Below, in pieces: positions 15,831 to 24,480 of a stretch of 64,000 bases of DNA. Positions within the stretch are counted from its first letter, which is position 1; the number at the start of each line of letters is the position of its first letter. A model generated the notes under the pieces. That model did no database searches and was not told the DNA's origin. It saw only the letters and a program-made list of their open reading frames with translations. This DNA comes from Fodinibius sp. Rm-B-1B1-1 (GTDB taxonomy: Bacteria > Bacteroidota > Rhodothermia > Balneolales > Balneolaceae): assembly GCF_038594945.1 (NCBI RefSeq), contig NZ_JBCFYD010000002.1, positions 806,001 to 870,000 on the forward strand. Direction: 5' to 3'. Both the position numbers and the translations under genes were made by a program.

Positions 15831-18302
15831 ATGGATAATCCCCAATCCTCATTTTTTGATGATCAACCTATCTTTATTCTTGATCATCAAACTCTTGAAA
15901 TCGTAGACATAAATAGGGCAGCAGTCGAATTTTATGGCTACAGCAGGGATGAATTTCTTGCGATGTCGGTATATGACCTGGGAGAAAAATACAAGCGTAC
16001 TGAACTAATTGATGGTCTCCCTGATAATAAAAAGAGTGTCGATAAAATTTGGGTTCAGCATAAGAAAAATGGCGAAAAAGTTTATGTGCAGTATACTTAT
16101 CACACTTTTTATCATAAAAACAAACCGGCAAAAATTGCCATTGCCCATGATGTGAGTAGATTAGTTGAAGAAAATAAAGAGCGTAGAATAGAATATCCTA
16201 AGTTTGTTACGCATGAATCAAATTTTCCTTTAGCAAGAATCGAGTGGGGAGCTGACAGGCGTATTAAAAATTGGTCTGAAAAAGCAGAAGAGCTTTTTGG
16301 GTGGCGAGAAGATGAGGTTGTTGGATGGGAAGATTTTCTGGAAAAATTGATACCGGCTGATGAGCTTGAGGAAGCCCGTCAGAATTTGGCTAATGCCATA
16401 GAAGAGCATAAAACTCACTATTCAGTAGAAGGGAAGTCGCTCACCAAAGAGGGGGAAACAATTATTTGTGAGTGGTACAATTCCTTGGTTTTTGATGAAA
16501 ATGATGACCTTCATTCTGTTCATTCGCTGGTTACGGATATTACAGAACGAAAAGAGTCGCAACAGTTATTTCGTAAACTTTCTGAAAAATCATTGGTGGG
16601 TGTGTTCTTAATTCAGGGTGGGAGGTTTAAATATGTGAATCCTCGCTTTGCAGAAATATTTGGATATGATCAACAAGAGATTGTTGATAAGTTTAAACCA
16701 CAAGAACTGGTTCATCCTGATGACCAGGGGCTGATACTTGCCAATATAGAAGACCGCTTAAGTGGGAATCCCGAAGCGGAAGAAGAATATGAAATTAAGG
16801 GCATAACCAAAGGGGGACGAGTTATCGACGCCAGCCTTTATGGGTCGAAGACGATGTATCAGGGAAAACCCGCTATTGTAGGTACATTGGTTGATATTAC
16901 TAAGGATAAAGAGATCTTCCGGAAGTATAGGTCCAGTGTCGAAACCTTCCAGAACCTGTTCGATTCTATTAGTGATGCGGTATACATCCAAGATGGAGAT
17001 GGGCGTTTTTTGGAAGTTAATTCCGGTGCGGTAGATATGTATGGTTATGATCAATCATTCTTTATCGGTAAAAAGCCAAAAGCATTGGCTGCGCCCGGTA
17101 AGGTGAAGTTGGATGAAATGCAACGACGTATTAAAGGGGCTATGAATGGGGAAGCTCAAAGTTTTGAATGGTGGGGAAAGCGTAAAAACGGAGAGGTTTT
17201 TCCACAAGAAGTTGTGATTAGTAGTGGTAATTATTTTGGTGATGAGGTAGTGATTACTATTGCCCGTGATATTAGTGAACGCTATGATGCTGAGGAACAG
17301 CTTCGCAAAAATGAAGAAATGTTCCGTCAGTTATTCCAAAATTCCCCGATTCCCATTACACTTCTGGATAAGCGTCAGGAGATTCGCCAAGTTAATGAGG
17401 CTTTTAGTGATACCTTTGGTTATCAGACCGAAGAGATTGAGGGATTGGATCTCGATCAACTTATTGTTCCCGAAGAGGAAAAAGAGGAGGCCCATAGTAT
17501 ATCAAATGCAATTTTTGACGGTAAAACCACATTTAATTCTGGAAAGCGTCTGGCTAAAGATGGCAGTTATGTGGATGTGCTTATCTATGGGGTGCCGGTT
17601 ATTGTCCATGGTAAAACAGTCGCCATTTTTGGAACCTATGTTGATATCACAGAACGTAAACAGGCCGAGGAAAAGGTTAAAAAATCGCTAAAAGAAAAAG
17701 AGGTTTTGTTAGCAGAGATCCATCACCGTGTAAAAAATAATCTTGCTGTAATAACAGGATTATTGGAGCTTCAGGCTTTAAATACAAGCTCTGATGAGGC
17801 CAAGGATGTGCTCGAAATAAGCCAGATGCGTGTTAACTCTATTGCTTTGATTCATGAAAAGCTCTATCAAAACGAGAATCTATCGGAGATTTGCCTGGAG
17901 CAGTACTTACAAGAATTGACGGATGTGATTCTTGCCTCTATGAAACCGCAGGAGTCAGATATTGAGGTAAATCTAACTATTGATCCGGTTGAACTGACCA
18001 TTAATCAAGCGATTCCGTGTGGACTCATTTTGAATGAAATTATCACCAATTCATTTAAACACGCCTATCCCGAAAAAGATGAAGGAACGATCAATATCGA
18101 TGTAGATAGGAGGGATGAGGACATCTATTTATCAATTGTTGATGATGGTATTGGCATTCCCCAAGAGATTGATCTCGAAAATCCTCAATCACTGGGAATA
18201 AAGCTGATTCGAACCCTTTCGAAGCAATTAAATGCTGAGGCGGAGTTTAGTAATGCCAATCCGGGTACAAAATTTGCGCTGCACTTTACACTTGAAAAGT
18301 AA
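15831..18302 (+). CDS. Five-PAS cytosolic sensor histidine kinase, HisKA_2 type
   Basis: 823 residues with no transmembrane helix. Five PAS/PAC units follow one another: about 1-110, 125-240, 250-355, 365-480 and 490-605, each ending in a motif like VDITERKQAEE or ARDISERYDAEE. Then a HisKA_2 dimerisation domain with EIHHRVKNNLAVITGLLELQ (phospho-acceptor His at 631/632) and a HATPase_c domain with LILNEIITNSFKHAYPEKDE and VDDGIGIP. HisKA_2 kinases often feed single-domain or PAS-linked response regulators; none is encoded nearby, so this is an orphan. It probably senses intracellular redox, ligand or light cues, but no cofactor residue is obvious. No clear Shine-Dalgarno precedes the start. 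Confidence 0.9.
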   Translation: MDNPQSSFFDDQPIFILDHQTLEIVDINRAAVEFYGYSRDEFLAMSVYDLGEKYKRTELIDGLPDNKKSVDKIWVQHKKNGEKVYVQYTYHTFYHKNKPAKIAIAHDVSRLVEENKERRIEYPKFVTHESNFPLARIEWGADRRIKNWSEKAEELFGWREDEVVGWEDFLEKLIPADELEEARQNLANAIEEHKTHYSVEGKSLTKEGETIICEWYNSLVFDENDDLHSVHSLVTDITERKESQQLFRKLSEKSLVGVFLIQGGRFKYVNPRFAEIFGYDQQEIVDKFKPQELVHPDDQGLILANIEDRLSGNPEAEEEYEIKGITKGGRVIDASLYGSKTMYQGKPAIVGTLVDITKDKEIFRKYRSSVETFQNLFDSISDAVYIQDGDGRFLEVNSGAVDMYGYDQSFFIGKKPKALAAPGKVKLDEMQRRIKGAMNGEAQSFEWWGKRKNGEVFPQEVVISSGNYFGDEVVITIARDISERYDAEEQLRKNEEMFRQLFQNSPIPITLLDKRQEIRQVNEAFSDTFGYQTEEIEGLDLDQLIVPEEEKEEAHSISNAIFDGKTTFNSGKRLAKDGSYVDVLIYGVPVIVHGKTVAIFGTYVDITERKQAEEKVKKSLKEKEVLLAEIHHRVKNNLAVITGLLELQALNTSSDEAKDVLEISQMRVNSIALIHEKLYQNENLSEICLEQYLQELTDVILASMKPQESDIEVNLTIDPVELTINQAIPCGLILNEIITNSFKHAYPEKDEGTINIDVDRRDEDIYLSIVDDGIGIPQEIDLENPQSLGIKLIRTLSKQLNAEAEFSNANPGTKFALHFTLEK

Positions 18303-18336
18303 TTGGGTAATCAGCTACAATGGTTAAGGCCCGCTG

Positions 18337-18360
18337 AACGGCGGCTGGTTACCGCCGTTT
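18337..18360 (+). terminator. Hairpin after the PAS kinase
   Basis: AACGGCGG (18337-18344) pairs with CCGCCGTT (18352-18359). Only a short T-run follows, so termination may be partial. Confidence 0.5.
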
Positions 18361-18382
18361 AACGAGTCCTCATTTTTACTTA

Positions 18383-21082
18383 CTAATTTATCCGATCTTC
18401 AATTTCTTTCATTTTTCGACCGAATTCCTCCCAGTTTCCATCTTTCAACGCTTGATGGGCCTCGTTCCACAAGTTTCGAAGTTCAGAATAATCTTGCGTA
18501 GCTTGGGGTTGTTCCGGTAGTGTTGTTGTAGTATCAACACCTGTAGTTGCAATACGCTCATCACGTTTTCCATACAGCGCTTCAATTGATTGCCAGAGCG
18601 TTGGCTGCATGGCTATTTTTTCACCTGTGGTAGCAATAACCCGCTGTAGCTGTGGAATATCGACCCCTTCTGCAATCAGGAAGACCGGTTCCACATATAT
18701 AAATGAATCTTCTATGGGGATAACCATTAGGTTACCGCGAATCACGCGCGATCCCCGTTGATCCCAGAGGGCAAGCTGACGTGATATTTCGGTATCCTGA
18801 TCGATACGAGCCTCAATCTGGGCTGGTCCCAGGATGAGACGATCTTTGGGCAATTGATAAACCGATACCTCTCCATAGTTCGGGTAATCTGAATTCGCTG
18901 CCATCCACCCAATCATATTGTCACGGTTATTGGGAGTGAGCGGACTAATCAATAAATATTGCAACTCTTCTTGCCCCGGCAGCTTTGTCAGTACATAGTA
19001 GGGCTCCATTTTAATGGATTGTCCACCATATTTCTCATTGGGACGAGTCCACAGGTCTTCATTATTATAAAACACCTGGGGATCAGTCATATGGTACTTG
19101 TTATACTTGTCTAACTGAGCTTTAAAATAGTAGATTGGGTATCGGACGTGCTGTTTCAACGTACCCGGCATGTTATCAATAGGTTTAAACATATTCGGAA
19201 AAATATCCTCGTACATACTTAAAATAGGGTCGTTCTCATCGGAGGTATAAAAATCTACTGAGCCGTTATATGCATCGACCACCACTTTAACTGAGTTGCG
19301 AAGATAGTTAAATGAGTTATTGAACGGGTCAGAGTAAGGGTAATTGGATGAGGTGGTATATGCATCTTGTATCCAATATAGCTTGCCATTATCAAGTACT
19401 AAATAAGGATCGTCTTCAAGACGAAGGAATGGAGCAATATTTTTGACCCGATCTTGAATGCGTTTCCAGAAAATGATTTTGCTATCGTCATGGATATAAT
19501 CCGTAAGGAGGATGTTCATATCCCCAAAATTCCATGCAAAAAGCAGGCGTGTAAAAATATTCCCAATAGGGACACCACTGCTGCCTTGATAGTTGGTATA
19601 GACATTCTCATCTCCCTGCGGATAATCAAGCTCACGAACATTCGTATTAACGATCTTGTAATCGTTATTGTGTTCTCCGTAGTAAATAGCTGGTTGATTA
19701 ACCTCAAAATCCATGTCACTTACCGGGGGAATATCCTTGATGGTAAGGCGTGGATCACCCTGTGATCCCTCTTGTGCTACGGGACTCATTACAAGTCCAT
19801 AGCCATGAGTATATTGTAATCGACGGTTTACCCAGGTGTCTGACCCTTCGGGCATTTGTTCCGAAAGTTCGCGGGCTGCTACCATCATTTGTAGATATCC
19901 TTCGTTGGAGTGGTAGCGGTCGACATCAACATTGTAAAACTGGTAATAGAGCCTGATTTCCTGCAGTTGACGATAGGTTTGAATTAGTAGGCGCGGATCC
20001 CACAGTCGGATATTCTCAACTGTCTCCTCATTGCGATCAATGGCATTCCATCCCATTTCTTCAGCTGGCTGGGCACTGTAAGGCTGTGTTTTCATTTCAT
20101 CCAGCGCATACGCATTGCGGGTCTGCTCTATACTATTTTCGATGTATTGCTCTTCGAGTTGTAGCTCACTGGGCTGTACAACAAATTGTTGGATCATTCC
20201 CGGCAGAAAACCATTGCCCACCACTCCTATGATAATGGTAGCGGCTCCTGTATAAATGATCCATTTCAAGCGATCTTTATACACTTGGAAAAATGAAAGC
20301 AGACTCATGATAAAAGTTAGTCCGCATAAGATCCAGATGACGGGCAACTTTACGTTCATATCCACATAGGAGGCGCCGTACAATGCCCCCGAACTGTTAT
20401 AAAGCAGATTATAACGTTCCAGATAGTAACCCCAGGAAAGCAATAGTAGCCAAACGCCTAAATTGATAAAGATGTGTTTCTTTATACCCTTTGGTGCATT
20501 TATGCTACGAATAGATTTAAGTGAAAGTGCACCTGAGTAGATGTACAGAATAATAGTACCAACAGTGATGAAAAACACCAGAGAGGTAAGGCTGTTCTGG
20601 ATGAGCTCAATAAACGGGAGGCGAAATATATAGAAGCCAATATCATGACCAAAGATAGGATCAACTTCGCCGAACATCTCACTCCAGTGGAACCGGAAGT
20701 ACGTATCCCAACGCATAAAAAACGCCAGTGAAAAGAATACACTTATGGCGGCGCCAGCTCCAAGGAAAGCCGTTTTTATTTTCTTAGGGTCTATCTCGTG
20801 CAACTTTAGTTGCGCCAGCGGCGATTGCCCAAAATGCATGGTACTAAACTTCTTACCCAGTTGACTCATATTGGGTAGCACATAGAGTAATGCTACACCC
20901 AATGCCGATATCAGTAGCAAGGCTTGCGTTACTTTAATAGTCCAGAAGACCTGATCGTACCCCAGGTTGTCAAGCCACATCCATTCAATGATCCAGTCAG
21001 AAAATGCCCCTACCAAGAGAACAAATAGAAATAGGGGGATAACGATTTTGAATAATTTTGACGATCCTAACGACTTGCTCAT
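18383..21082 (-). CDS. UPF0182 (COG1615) family large membrane protein
   Basis: 899 residues, the normal UPF0182 length. About seven transmembrane helices occupy the first 300 residues (for example IVIPLFLFVLLVGAFSDWII, then WLDNLGYDQVFWTIKVTQAL). A large extracytoplasmic region follows with the family's conserved blocks, such as NAIDRNEETVENIRLWDPR, TYGYGLVMSPV-like text, VPIGNIFTRLLFAWNFGDMN and GSVDFYTSDENDPI. A proline/threonine linker precedes the C-terminal helix. The family is widespread in actinobacteria, cyanobacteria and some Bacteroidota; its function is unknown. It is encoded alone and convergent with the PAS kinase. Confidence 0.9.
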   Translation of the reverse strand: MSKSLGSSKLFKIVIPLFLFVLLVGAFSDWIIEWMWLDNLGYDQVFWTIKVTQALLLISALGVALLYVLPNMSQLGKKFSTMHFGQSPLAQLKLHEIDPKKIKTAFLGAGAAISVFFSLAFFMRWDTYFRFHWSEMFGEVDPIFGHDIGFYIFRLPFIELIQNSLTSLVFFITVGTIILYIYSGALSLKSIRSINAPKGIKKHIFINLGVWLLLLSWGYYLERYNLLYNSSGALYGASYVDMNVKLPVIWILCGLTFIMSLLSFFQVYKDRLKWIIYTGAATIIIGVVGNGFLPGMIQQFVVQPSELQLEEQYIENSIEQTRNAYALDEMKTQPYSAQPAEEMGWNAIDRNEETVENIRLWDPRLLIQTYRQLQEIRLYYQFYNVDVDRYHSNEGYLQMMVAARELSEQMPEGSDTWVNRRLQYTHGYGLVMSPVAQEGSQGDPRLTIKDIPPVSDMDFEVNQPAIYYGEHNNDYKIVNTNVRELDYPQGDENVYTNYQGSSGVPIGNIFTRLLFAWNFGDMNILLTDYIHDDSKIIFWKRIQDRVKNIAPFLRLEDDPYLVLDNGKLYWIQDAYTTSSNYPYSDPFNNSFNYLRNSVKVVVDAYNGSVDFYTSDENDPILSMYEDIFPNMFKPIDNMPGTLKQHVRYPIYYFKAQLDKYNKYHMTDPQVFYNNEDLWTRPNEKYGGQSIKMEPYYVLTKLPGQEELQYLLISPLTPNNRDNMIGWMAANSDYPNYGEVSVYQLPKDRLILGPAQIEARIDQDTEISRQLALWDQRGSRVIRGNLMVIPIEDSFIYVEPVFLIAEGVDIPQLQRVIATTGEKIAMQPTLWQSIEALYGKRDERIATTGVDTTTTLPEQPQATQDYSELRNLWNEAHQALKDGNWEEFGRKMKEIEDRIN

Positions 21083-21141
21083 GGTATATTTCTGATTAAT
21101 TGATTTGCCACCGTGTTATTTTAAGCGACCTTAAAATAGTA

Positions 21142-21151
21142 ACCATTTGGT
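21142..21151. promoter_or_regulatory. Isolated operator-like palindrome
   Basis: ACCATTTGGT, arms ACCA/TGGT, lies in the same divergent intergenic region as the three phased palindromes before satD and shares their AACCA core. It is nearer the UPF0182 gene start. Possibly a fourth binding site. Confidence 0.4.
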
Positions 21152-21205
21152 AGAAAATAGAATTTAAACAATCCTTATACACGAAAATATATTACCCGTT
21201 CATAT

Positions 21206-21276
21206 AACCCATATAGTTTAAAAACTATTTATTAAACCATAATAGTTAAATATTGATATTTTAAACCAAAATGGTT
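21206..21276. promoter_or_regulatory. Three operator-like palindromes with an exact 29-bp period upstream of satD
   Basis: Sites 21206-21218 (AACCC ATA TAGTT), 21235-21247 (AACCA TAA TAGTT) and 21264-21276 (AACCA AAA TGGTT) fit the pattern AACCN-N3-TRGTT and start 29 bp apart each. A further inverted repeat, ATAGTTT-AA-AAACTAT, spans 21213-21228. The last site ends 18 bp before the satD ATG, so binding there would block transcription or translation initiation. SatD itself carries a C-terminal helix-turn-helix, which makes autoregulation plausible. Confidence 0.65.
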
Positions 21277-21294
21277 ATATAAAAAGAAAAAGTT

Positions 21295-21939
21295 ATGGAA
21301 AAGGTATTAGTGTTAATAGGGGATGTGGAAGATTCTCAATCCATTCCCCCAAAAGACAGAGAAGTACTACAGCAAAATCTTGCTGATGTATTAGAAGGTA
21401 TCAATGATGCAATGTCAGATTGTATTACATCGCCATATACCATAACACTGGGGGATGAATTTCAGGCTGTTTTTAGTGATGCAATGCCTGTTTTTGAGCA
21501 TATAATAACGATTATGGCACGCCTTCACCCCGTTCAGGTACGATTTTCTCTGGGGGTTGGACCTCTTGATACACCGATTAATAAGGAACAAGCCATAGGG
21601 ATGGATGGGCCGGCCTTTCATGTAGCCCGAAAAGGAATTGATTATCTAAAGGAGAACGAAGAGCTTTTTCATATCTCAATAGTCGATGATAATTCTACTG
21701 AGCTGAAGATTATAAATAGCAGCTTGCAGCTTATATCGGGACAAATGCGAAGCTGGAACAAAAGACGCTTAACGATCTTAGAGATGATTAAGCAGGGCTA
21801 TGATTACAAAGAAATTTCCGAGGCTGTAGGCATTTCAAAGCCAGCTTTTTATAAGAATAAAGAAGCTGGCATGTTGGATGTTATTGATGATATGAGTGAT
21901 AATATCGCTTCATTTTTAAATCAATATATAACAAAATGA
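21295..21939 (+). CDS. SatD family protein with C-terminal helix-turn-helix
   Basis: 214 residues. The N-terminal two thirds match the SatD family: LIGDVEDSQSIPPKDREVLQ, TITLGDEFQAVFSDA and RFSLGVGPLDTPINKEQA, GMDGPAFHVARKGIDYLK. The pattern resembles a degenerate nucleotide-cyclase-like fold. Residues about 155-185 form a helix-turn-helix (GYDYKEISEAVGISKPAFY), suggesting DNA binding. SatD was named from a streptococcal acid-tolerance operon, but its biochemical role is not established. The stop overlaps the next gene in an ATGA, so the pair is translationally coupled. The phased palindromes upstream suggest tight control. Confidence 0.8.
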   Translation: MEKVLVLIGDVEDSQSIPPKDREVLQQNLADVLEGINDAMSDCITSPYTITLGDEFQAVFSDAMPVFEHIITIMARLHPVQVRFSLGVGPLDTPINKEQAIGMDGPAFHVARKGIDYLKENEELFHISIVDDNSTELKIINSSLQLISGQMRSWNKRRLTILEMIKQGYDYKEISEAVGISKPAFYKNKEAGMLDVIDDMSDNIASFLNQYITK

Positions 21940-22679
21940 ATTATTCAATATTTTTAGGAGTTTTAACCCTTATTCTTATAGCTCGACTGCGGCTTATTTC
22001 AAAAGATAGGGGAATAACCCAGAGGGATATTTGGATTATATCAGCTATTCCTTTAGTAAGCCTGTTGTTTTTACAATTTAGTTTGGGATGGTATTTATTG
22101 GCTATCTACCTAATCAGCCATCCTGCGTTATTATGGCTTTCGGAGCAAAATACAGGGAGGTTTAATCAAAATAGGCTTTTATTGTTTTTGCTCCACTTTT
22201 TAACCGTTGGTATCTTATGCAGCCCACTCTTTCAACTGTCAGCAAATAGCCTGGCGACCAGTATTCTTAGCGGTATCGATCAGATGATATTTTTGAATTC
22301 ATCTTTAACACCAGCTGCGGTAACTACGGTACAACTTTTTCTTTTTGGTTTGCTGCTGATATTAAATGAGGCCAATATCTTTTTGCGGTACTTGCTAAAA
22401 CTTATGGGATTAAAATCACTGGGGAGGAGTACCGAAGTAGATCAGAAGGAATATAACACCGGTCGCATTATCGGGTTGCTTGAACGTATATTTGTATTTC
22501 TGTTTGTACTACTAAATCAATATACGGCCATAGGCTTTATTCTTGCAGCAAAAGGGGTAACGCGTTTCAAAGACTTTGAGAGCCGAACATTTGCCGAATA
22601 TGTATTAGTTGGAACATTGTTATCTGCGTTGTTAGCGATGAGCGTCGGTTATTTGGTAAAGTGGGGGATGGGTATTTAG
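21936..22679 (+). CDS. SatD-coupled polytopic membrane protein (DUF3307-like C-terminal part)
   Basis: 247 residues, about seven hydrophobic helices, no signal peptide. The C-terminal third (TGRIIGLLERIFVFLFVLL, then QYTAIGFILAAKGVTRF and AEYVLVGTLLSALLAMSVG) resembles the end of DUF3307-type membrane proteins that are often encoded next to SatD. The N-terminal half is divergent and I cannot place it. The ATG overlaps the satD stop by four bases, so the two proteins are made together and probably act as a pair: a cytoplasmic DNA-binding or nucleotide-binding SatD and a membrane partner. Function unknown. Confidence 0.7.
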   Translation: MNYSIFLGVLTLILIARLRLISKDRGITQRDIWIISAIPLVSLLFLQFSLGWYLLAIYLISHPALLWLSEQNTGRFNQNRLLLFLLHFLTVGILCSPLFQLSANSLATSILSGIDQMIFLNSSLTPAAVTTVQLFLFGLLLILNEANIFLRYLLKLMGLKSLGRSTEVDQKEYNTGRIIGLLERIFVFLFVLLNQYTAIGFILAAKGVTRFKDFESRTFAEYVLVGTLLSALLAMSVGYLVKWGMGI

Positions 22680-22844
22680 TGGGGAGGAAAGGATGGATGT
22701 AATGAGAGATCTTACAGCGGATGGGGTGTTTCTTGATAGACTATATTGTATTGATGAATGTAAATTATGATTAGAAAAGGGATAAGAACTATCCCCGAGA
22801 CCTATGCTGATACCATGGCGGTATAAGGTTAGGTTGAATCATTA

Positions 22845-22961
22845 ATGAGCAATACTATGGATCCCAAAACCGGAAAAAAGGCTAAAAAATCCCAGCCCAA
22901 ACGTTCTCAAAAAGCTGCTGATACCAAGCGTGAAGAGCCCAAAAGAACAACGAAAAAATAA
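22845..22961 (+). CDS. Candidate 38-residue lysine-rich miniprotein
   Basis: Open frame MSNTMDPKTGKKAKKSQPKR followed by SQKAADTKREEPKRTTKK. It is very basic with several Lys-Lys pairs and no hydrophobic stretch, so would be disordered and could bind nucleic acid. The preceding sequence AAGGTTAGGTTGAATC is only a weak ribosome site. The coherent composition is the main argument that it is real. No family recognised. Confidence 0.4.
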   Translation: MSNTMDPKTGKKAKKSQPKRSQKAADTKREEPKRTTKK

Positions 22962-23001
22962 TTGAATTTGATGTACCATTGTAGGTGATACGTCAATACA
23001 T

Positions 23002-23071
23002 AAAAAGAGCATTTTCCCTAAGGAAAACGTACCTGCATAAGGTATATGAAAGAAGGGGAGATGCTCTTTTT
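23002..23071 (+). ncRNA. Branched RNA-like fold ending in a T-run
   Basis: Outer stem AAAAAGAGCA (23002-23011) with TGCTCTTTTT (23062-23071), enclosing a 6-bp hairpin TTTTCC-CTAA-GGAAAA (23012-23027) and a small stem TACC/GGTA (23030-23033 with 23041-23044). Together they give a three-way junction, and the 3' side is U-rich. It could be a terminator with a long structured loop or the 3' end of a small RNA. It lies in a gene-poor stretch. No RNA family recognised. Confidence 0.4.
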
Positions 23072-23306
23072 AGTTTTAATTTTACCTATAAATACGGGTA
23101 AAAGTGAAATTTACTTTAAGTTGTTGATAATACTTACCTTATGATTAAGTATGGGCCGACAGTCTGTTGGAGAAAATTATTAGATGATCCTTGCAAAACA
23201 CTTGTATTCAATGTTTTAGAGCGATATATCTATAAAAATTGTAGATACAGTATTAGCCGAATTATTAATCGCATTTTTGGGATGAAAGCTTATTCGATTC
23301 AGTTTT

Positions 23307-23453
23307 TTATGATCGGAGTTGAGAGATCAATCCTAAGAAGAAAAGTCCGAAAACCAGTGTTACAATACCTTCGATAGTCATAAGATGAGCAATAATAAAA
23401 TCAATCCCTATAGCAACATACACTTCCATTTTGTTTATGAATTCATCGATCAT
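23307..23453 (-). CDS. Candidate 48-residue membrane miniprotein
   Basis: Minus-strand frame MIDEFINKMEVYVAIGIDFI, then IAHLMTIEGIVTLVFGLFFL and GLISQLRS, stop at 23307. A short charged N-terminus is followed by one long or two short hydrophobic helices and a positively charged tail, a convincing membrane-peptide pattern. It also could start at the internal ATG after INK. No clear Shine-Dalgarno. The opposite-strand frame over the same bases (23141-23377) is Arg/Lys/Cys-rich without protein-like character. Function unknown. Confidence 0.5.
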   Translation of the reverse strand: MIDEFINKMEVYVAIGIDFIIAHLMTIEGIVTLVFGLFFLGLISQLRS

Positions 23454-23562
23454 AGTTTGGCCAATTAGTTACGGTGATAATTAGCCGTTTATATGATCGA
23501 GAGTAGAGAATGTTCCTTTTGAAATGAAAGAAATGATTTAGATGCCGGTACCTTGACAGGTA

Positions 23563-24405
23563 TTATTTAACAAGGTAAATACCGTCATCCTCAATACGAA
23601 TAATCTCTTTTTTATAAAGTTGACCAATTGCTTTCTTAAAGGTCTTCTTACTCATTTCAAGTCGATTGTGAATTTCTTCCGGATCACTTTTGTCATGCAG
23701 GTCCATGTACCCACCCAGTTGCTTGAGTCGTTGTAGAATAAATTCGGCATTGGGAGTGACTTTTTCGTATCCAATGGGACGCAGAGTGACATCTATTTTG
23801 TTATCATCTCTAATCTGTTTGATATAGCCCTTGGTTTGATCCCCGGTATCAATATCATGGTAAAACTCATCGTGGTAGACCAGTCCTTCGTGTTTGTCAT
23901 TGATGATAACTTTGTAGCCTAAATCAGTCTTTGCCCATATCCACAGATTAACTTCATCGCCTTCTTCTACGGTGATGGTTTCGTTATCCAAAAACTTATC
24001 CAACTTAGCACTGGCAGCGAGACGATCTGTTTTTTTATCGAGATACATGCATACCAGGTGAGATTCGCCCTCACGCATGGAGCCAATTTGCTCGCGGTGG
24101 GGAACAAAGAGATCTTTGTCTAACCCCCAGTCGAGATACGCCCCGTGCTGTGGAGCAGCCTTAACAGTGAGGTAGGCAAAGTTGTTTAGCGTAATCTTCG
24201 GCTCCTGCATAGTGGCCGTTAGCCGTTCTTCTCCATCTTTATAAAGAAAAACACGCACATTTTCTCCTTTCTTGAGATCACGAAAAGCCAGCTTATTGGG
24301 AAGCAAAACTACGTCATCACTTTTGCTTGATGTATTTTGAAGAAAATAACCGTGATCGGTAATTCGAGCTACATTTAGCGTTTGATATGTGCCGAGATTA
24401 AACAT
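23563..24405 (-). CDS. CvfB/YitL-type S1-like RNA-binding protein
   Basis: 280 residues, the CvfB family length. Tandem S1-like OB folds: the first holds LGTYQTLNVARITDHGYFLQ, the next KAAPQHGAYLDWGLDKDLFV with PHREQ, the third VNLWIWAKTDLGYKVIINDK. A C-terminal winged helix (HNRLEMSKKTFKKAIGQLYK, then IRIEDDGIYLV) completes it. In staphylococci CvfB affects virulence gene expression and binds RNA; elsewhere it is a general post-transcriptional factor. Encoded first in a minus-strand run but separated from its neighbour by 75 bp. Confidence 0.9.
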   Translation of the reverse strand: MFNLGTYQTLNVARITDHGYFLQNTSSKSDDVVLLPNKLAFRDLKKGENVRVFLYKDGEERLTATMQEPKITLNNFAYLTVKAAPQHGAYLDWGLDKDLFVPHREQIGSMREGESHLVCMYLDKKTDRLAASAKLDKFLDNETITVEEGDEVNLWIWAKTDLGYKVIINDKHEGLVYHDEFYHDIDTGDQTKGYIKQIRDDNKIDVTLRPIGYEKVTPNAEFILQRLKQLGGYMDLHDKSDPEEIHNRLEMSKKTFKKAIGQLYKKEIIRIEDDGIYLVK

Positions 24406-24480
24406 GGGAATTGGTAAGCTGAAAGGTGAAAATGAATCAGGTAAGATAAGGGCATCTACACGGATTCCCCAATGATTATT

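Noticed and set aside
21206-21276. 29-bp period read as a short CRISPR array
   Set aside because: Only a 13-bp degenerate core repeats, flanks are not constant and no cas gene is near; operator sites fit better.
23141-23377. 78-residue plus-strand frame in the 22.7-23.5 kb gap
   Set aside because: No protein-like pattern and it overlaps the more convincing hydrophobic minus-strand frame 23307-23453.
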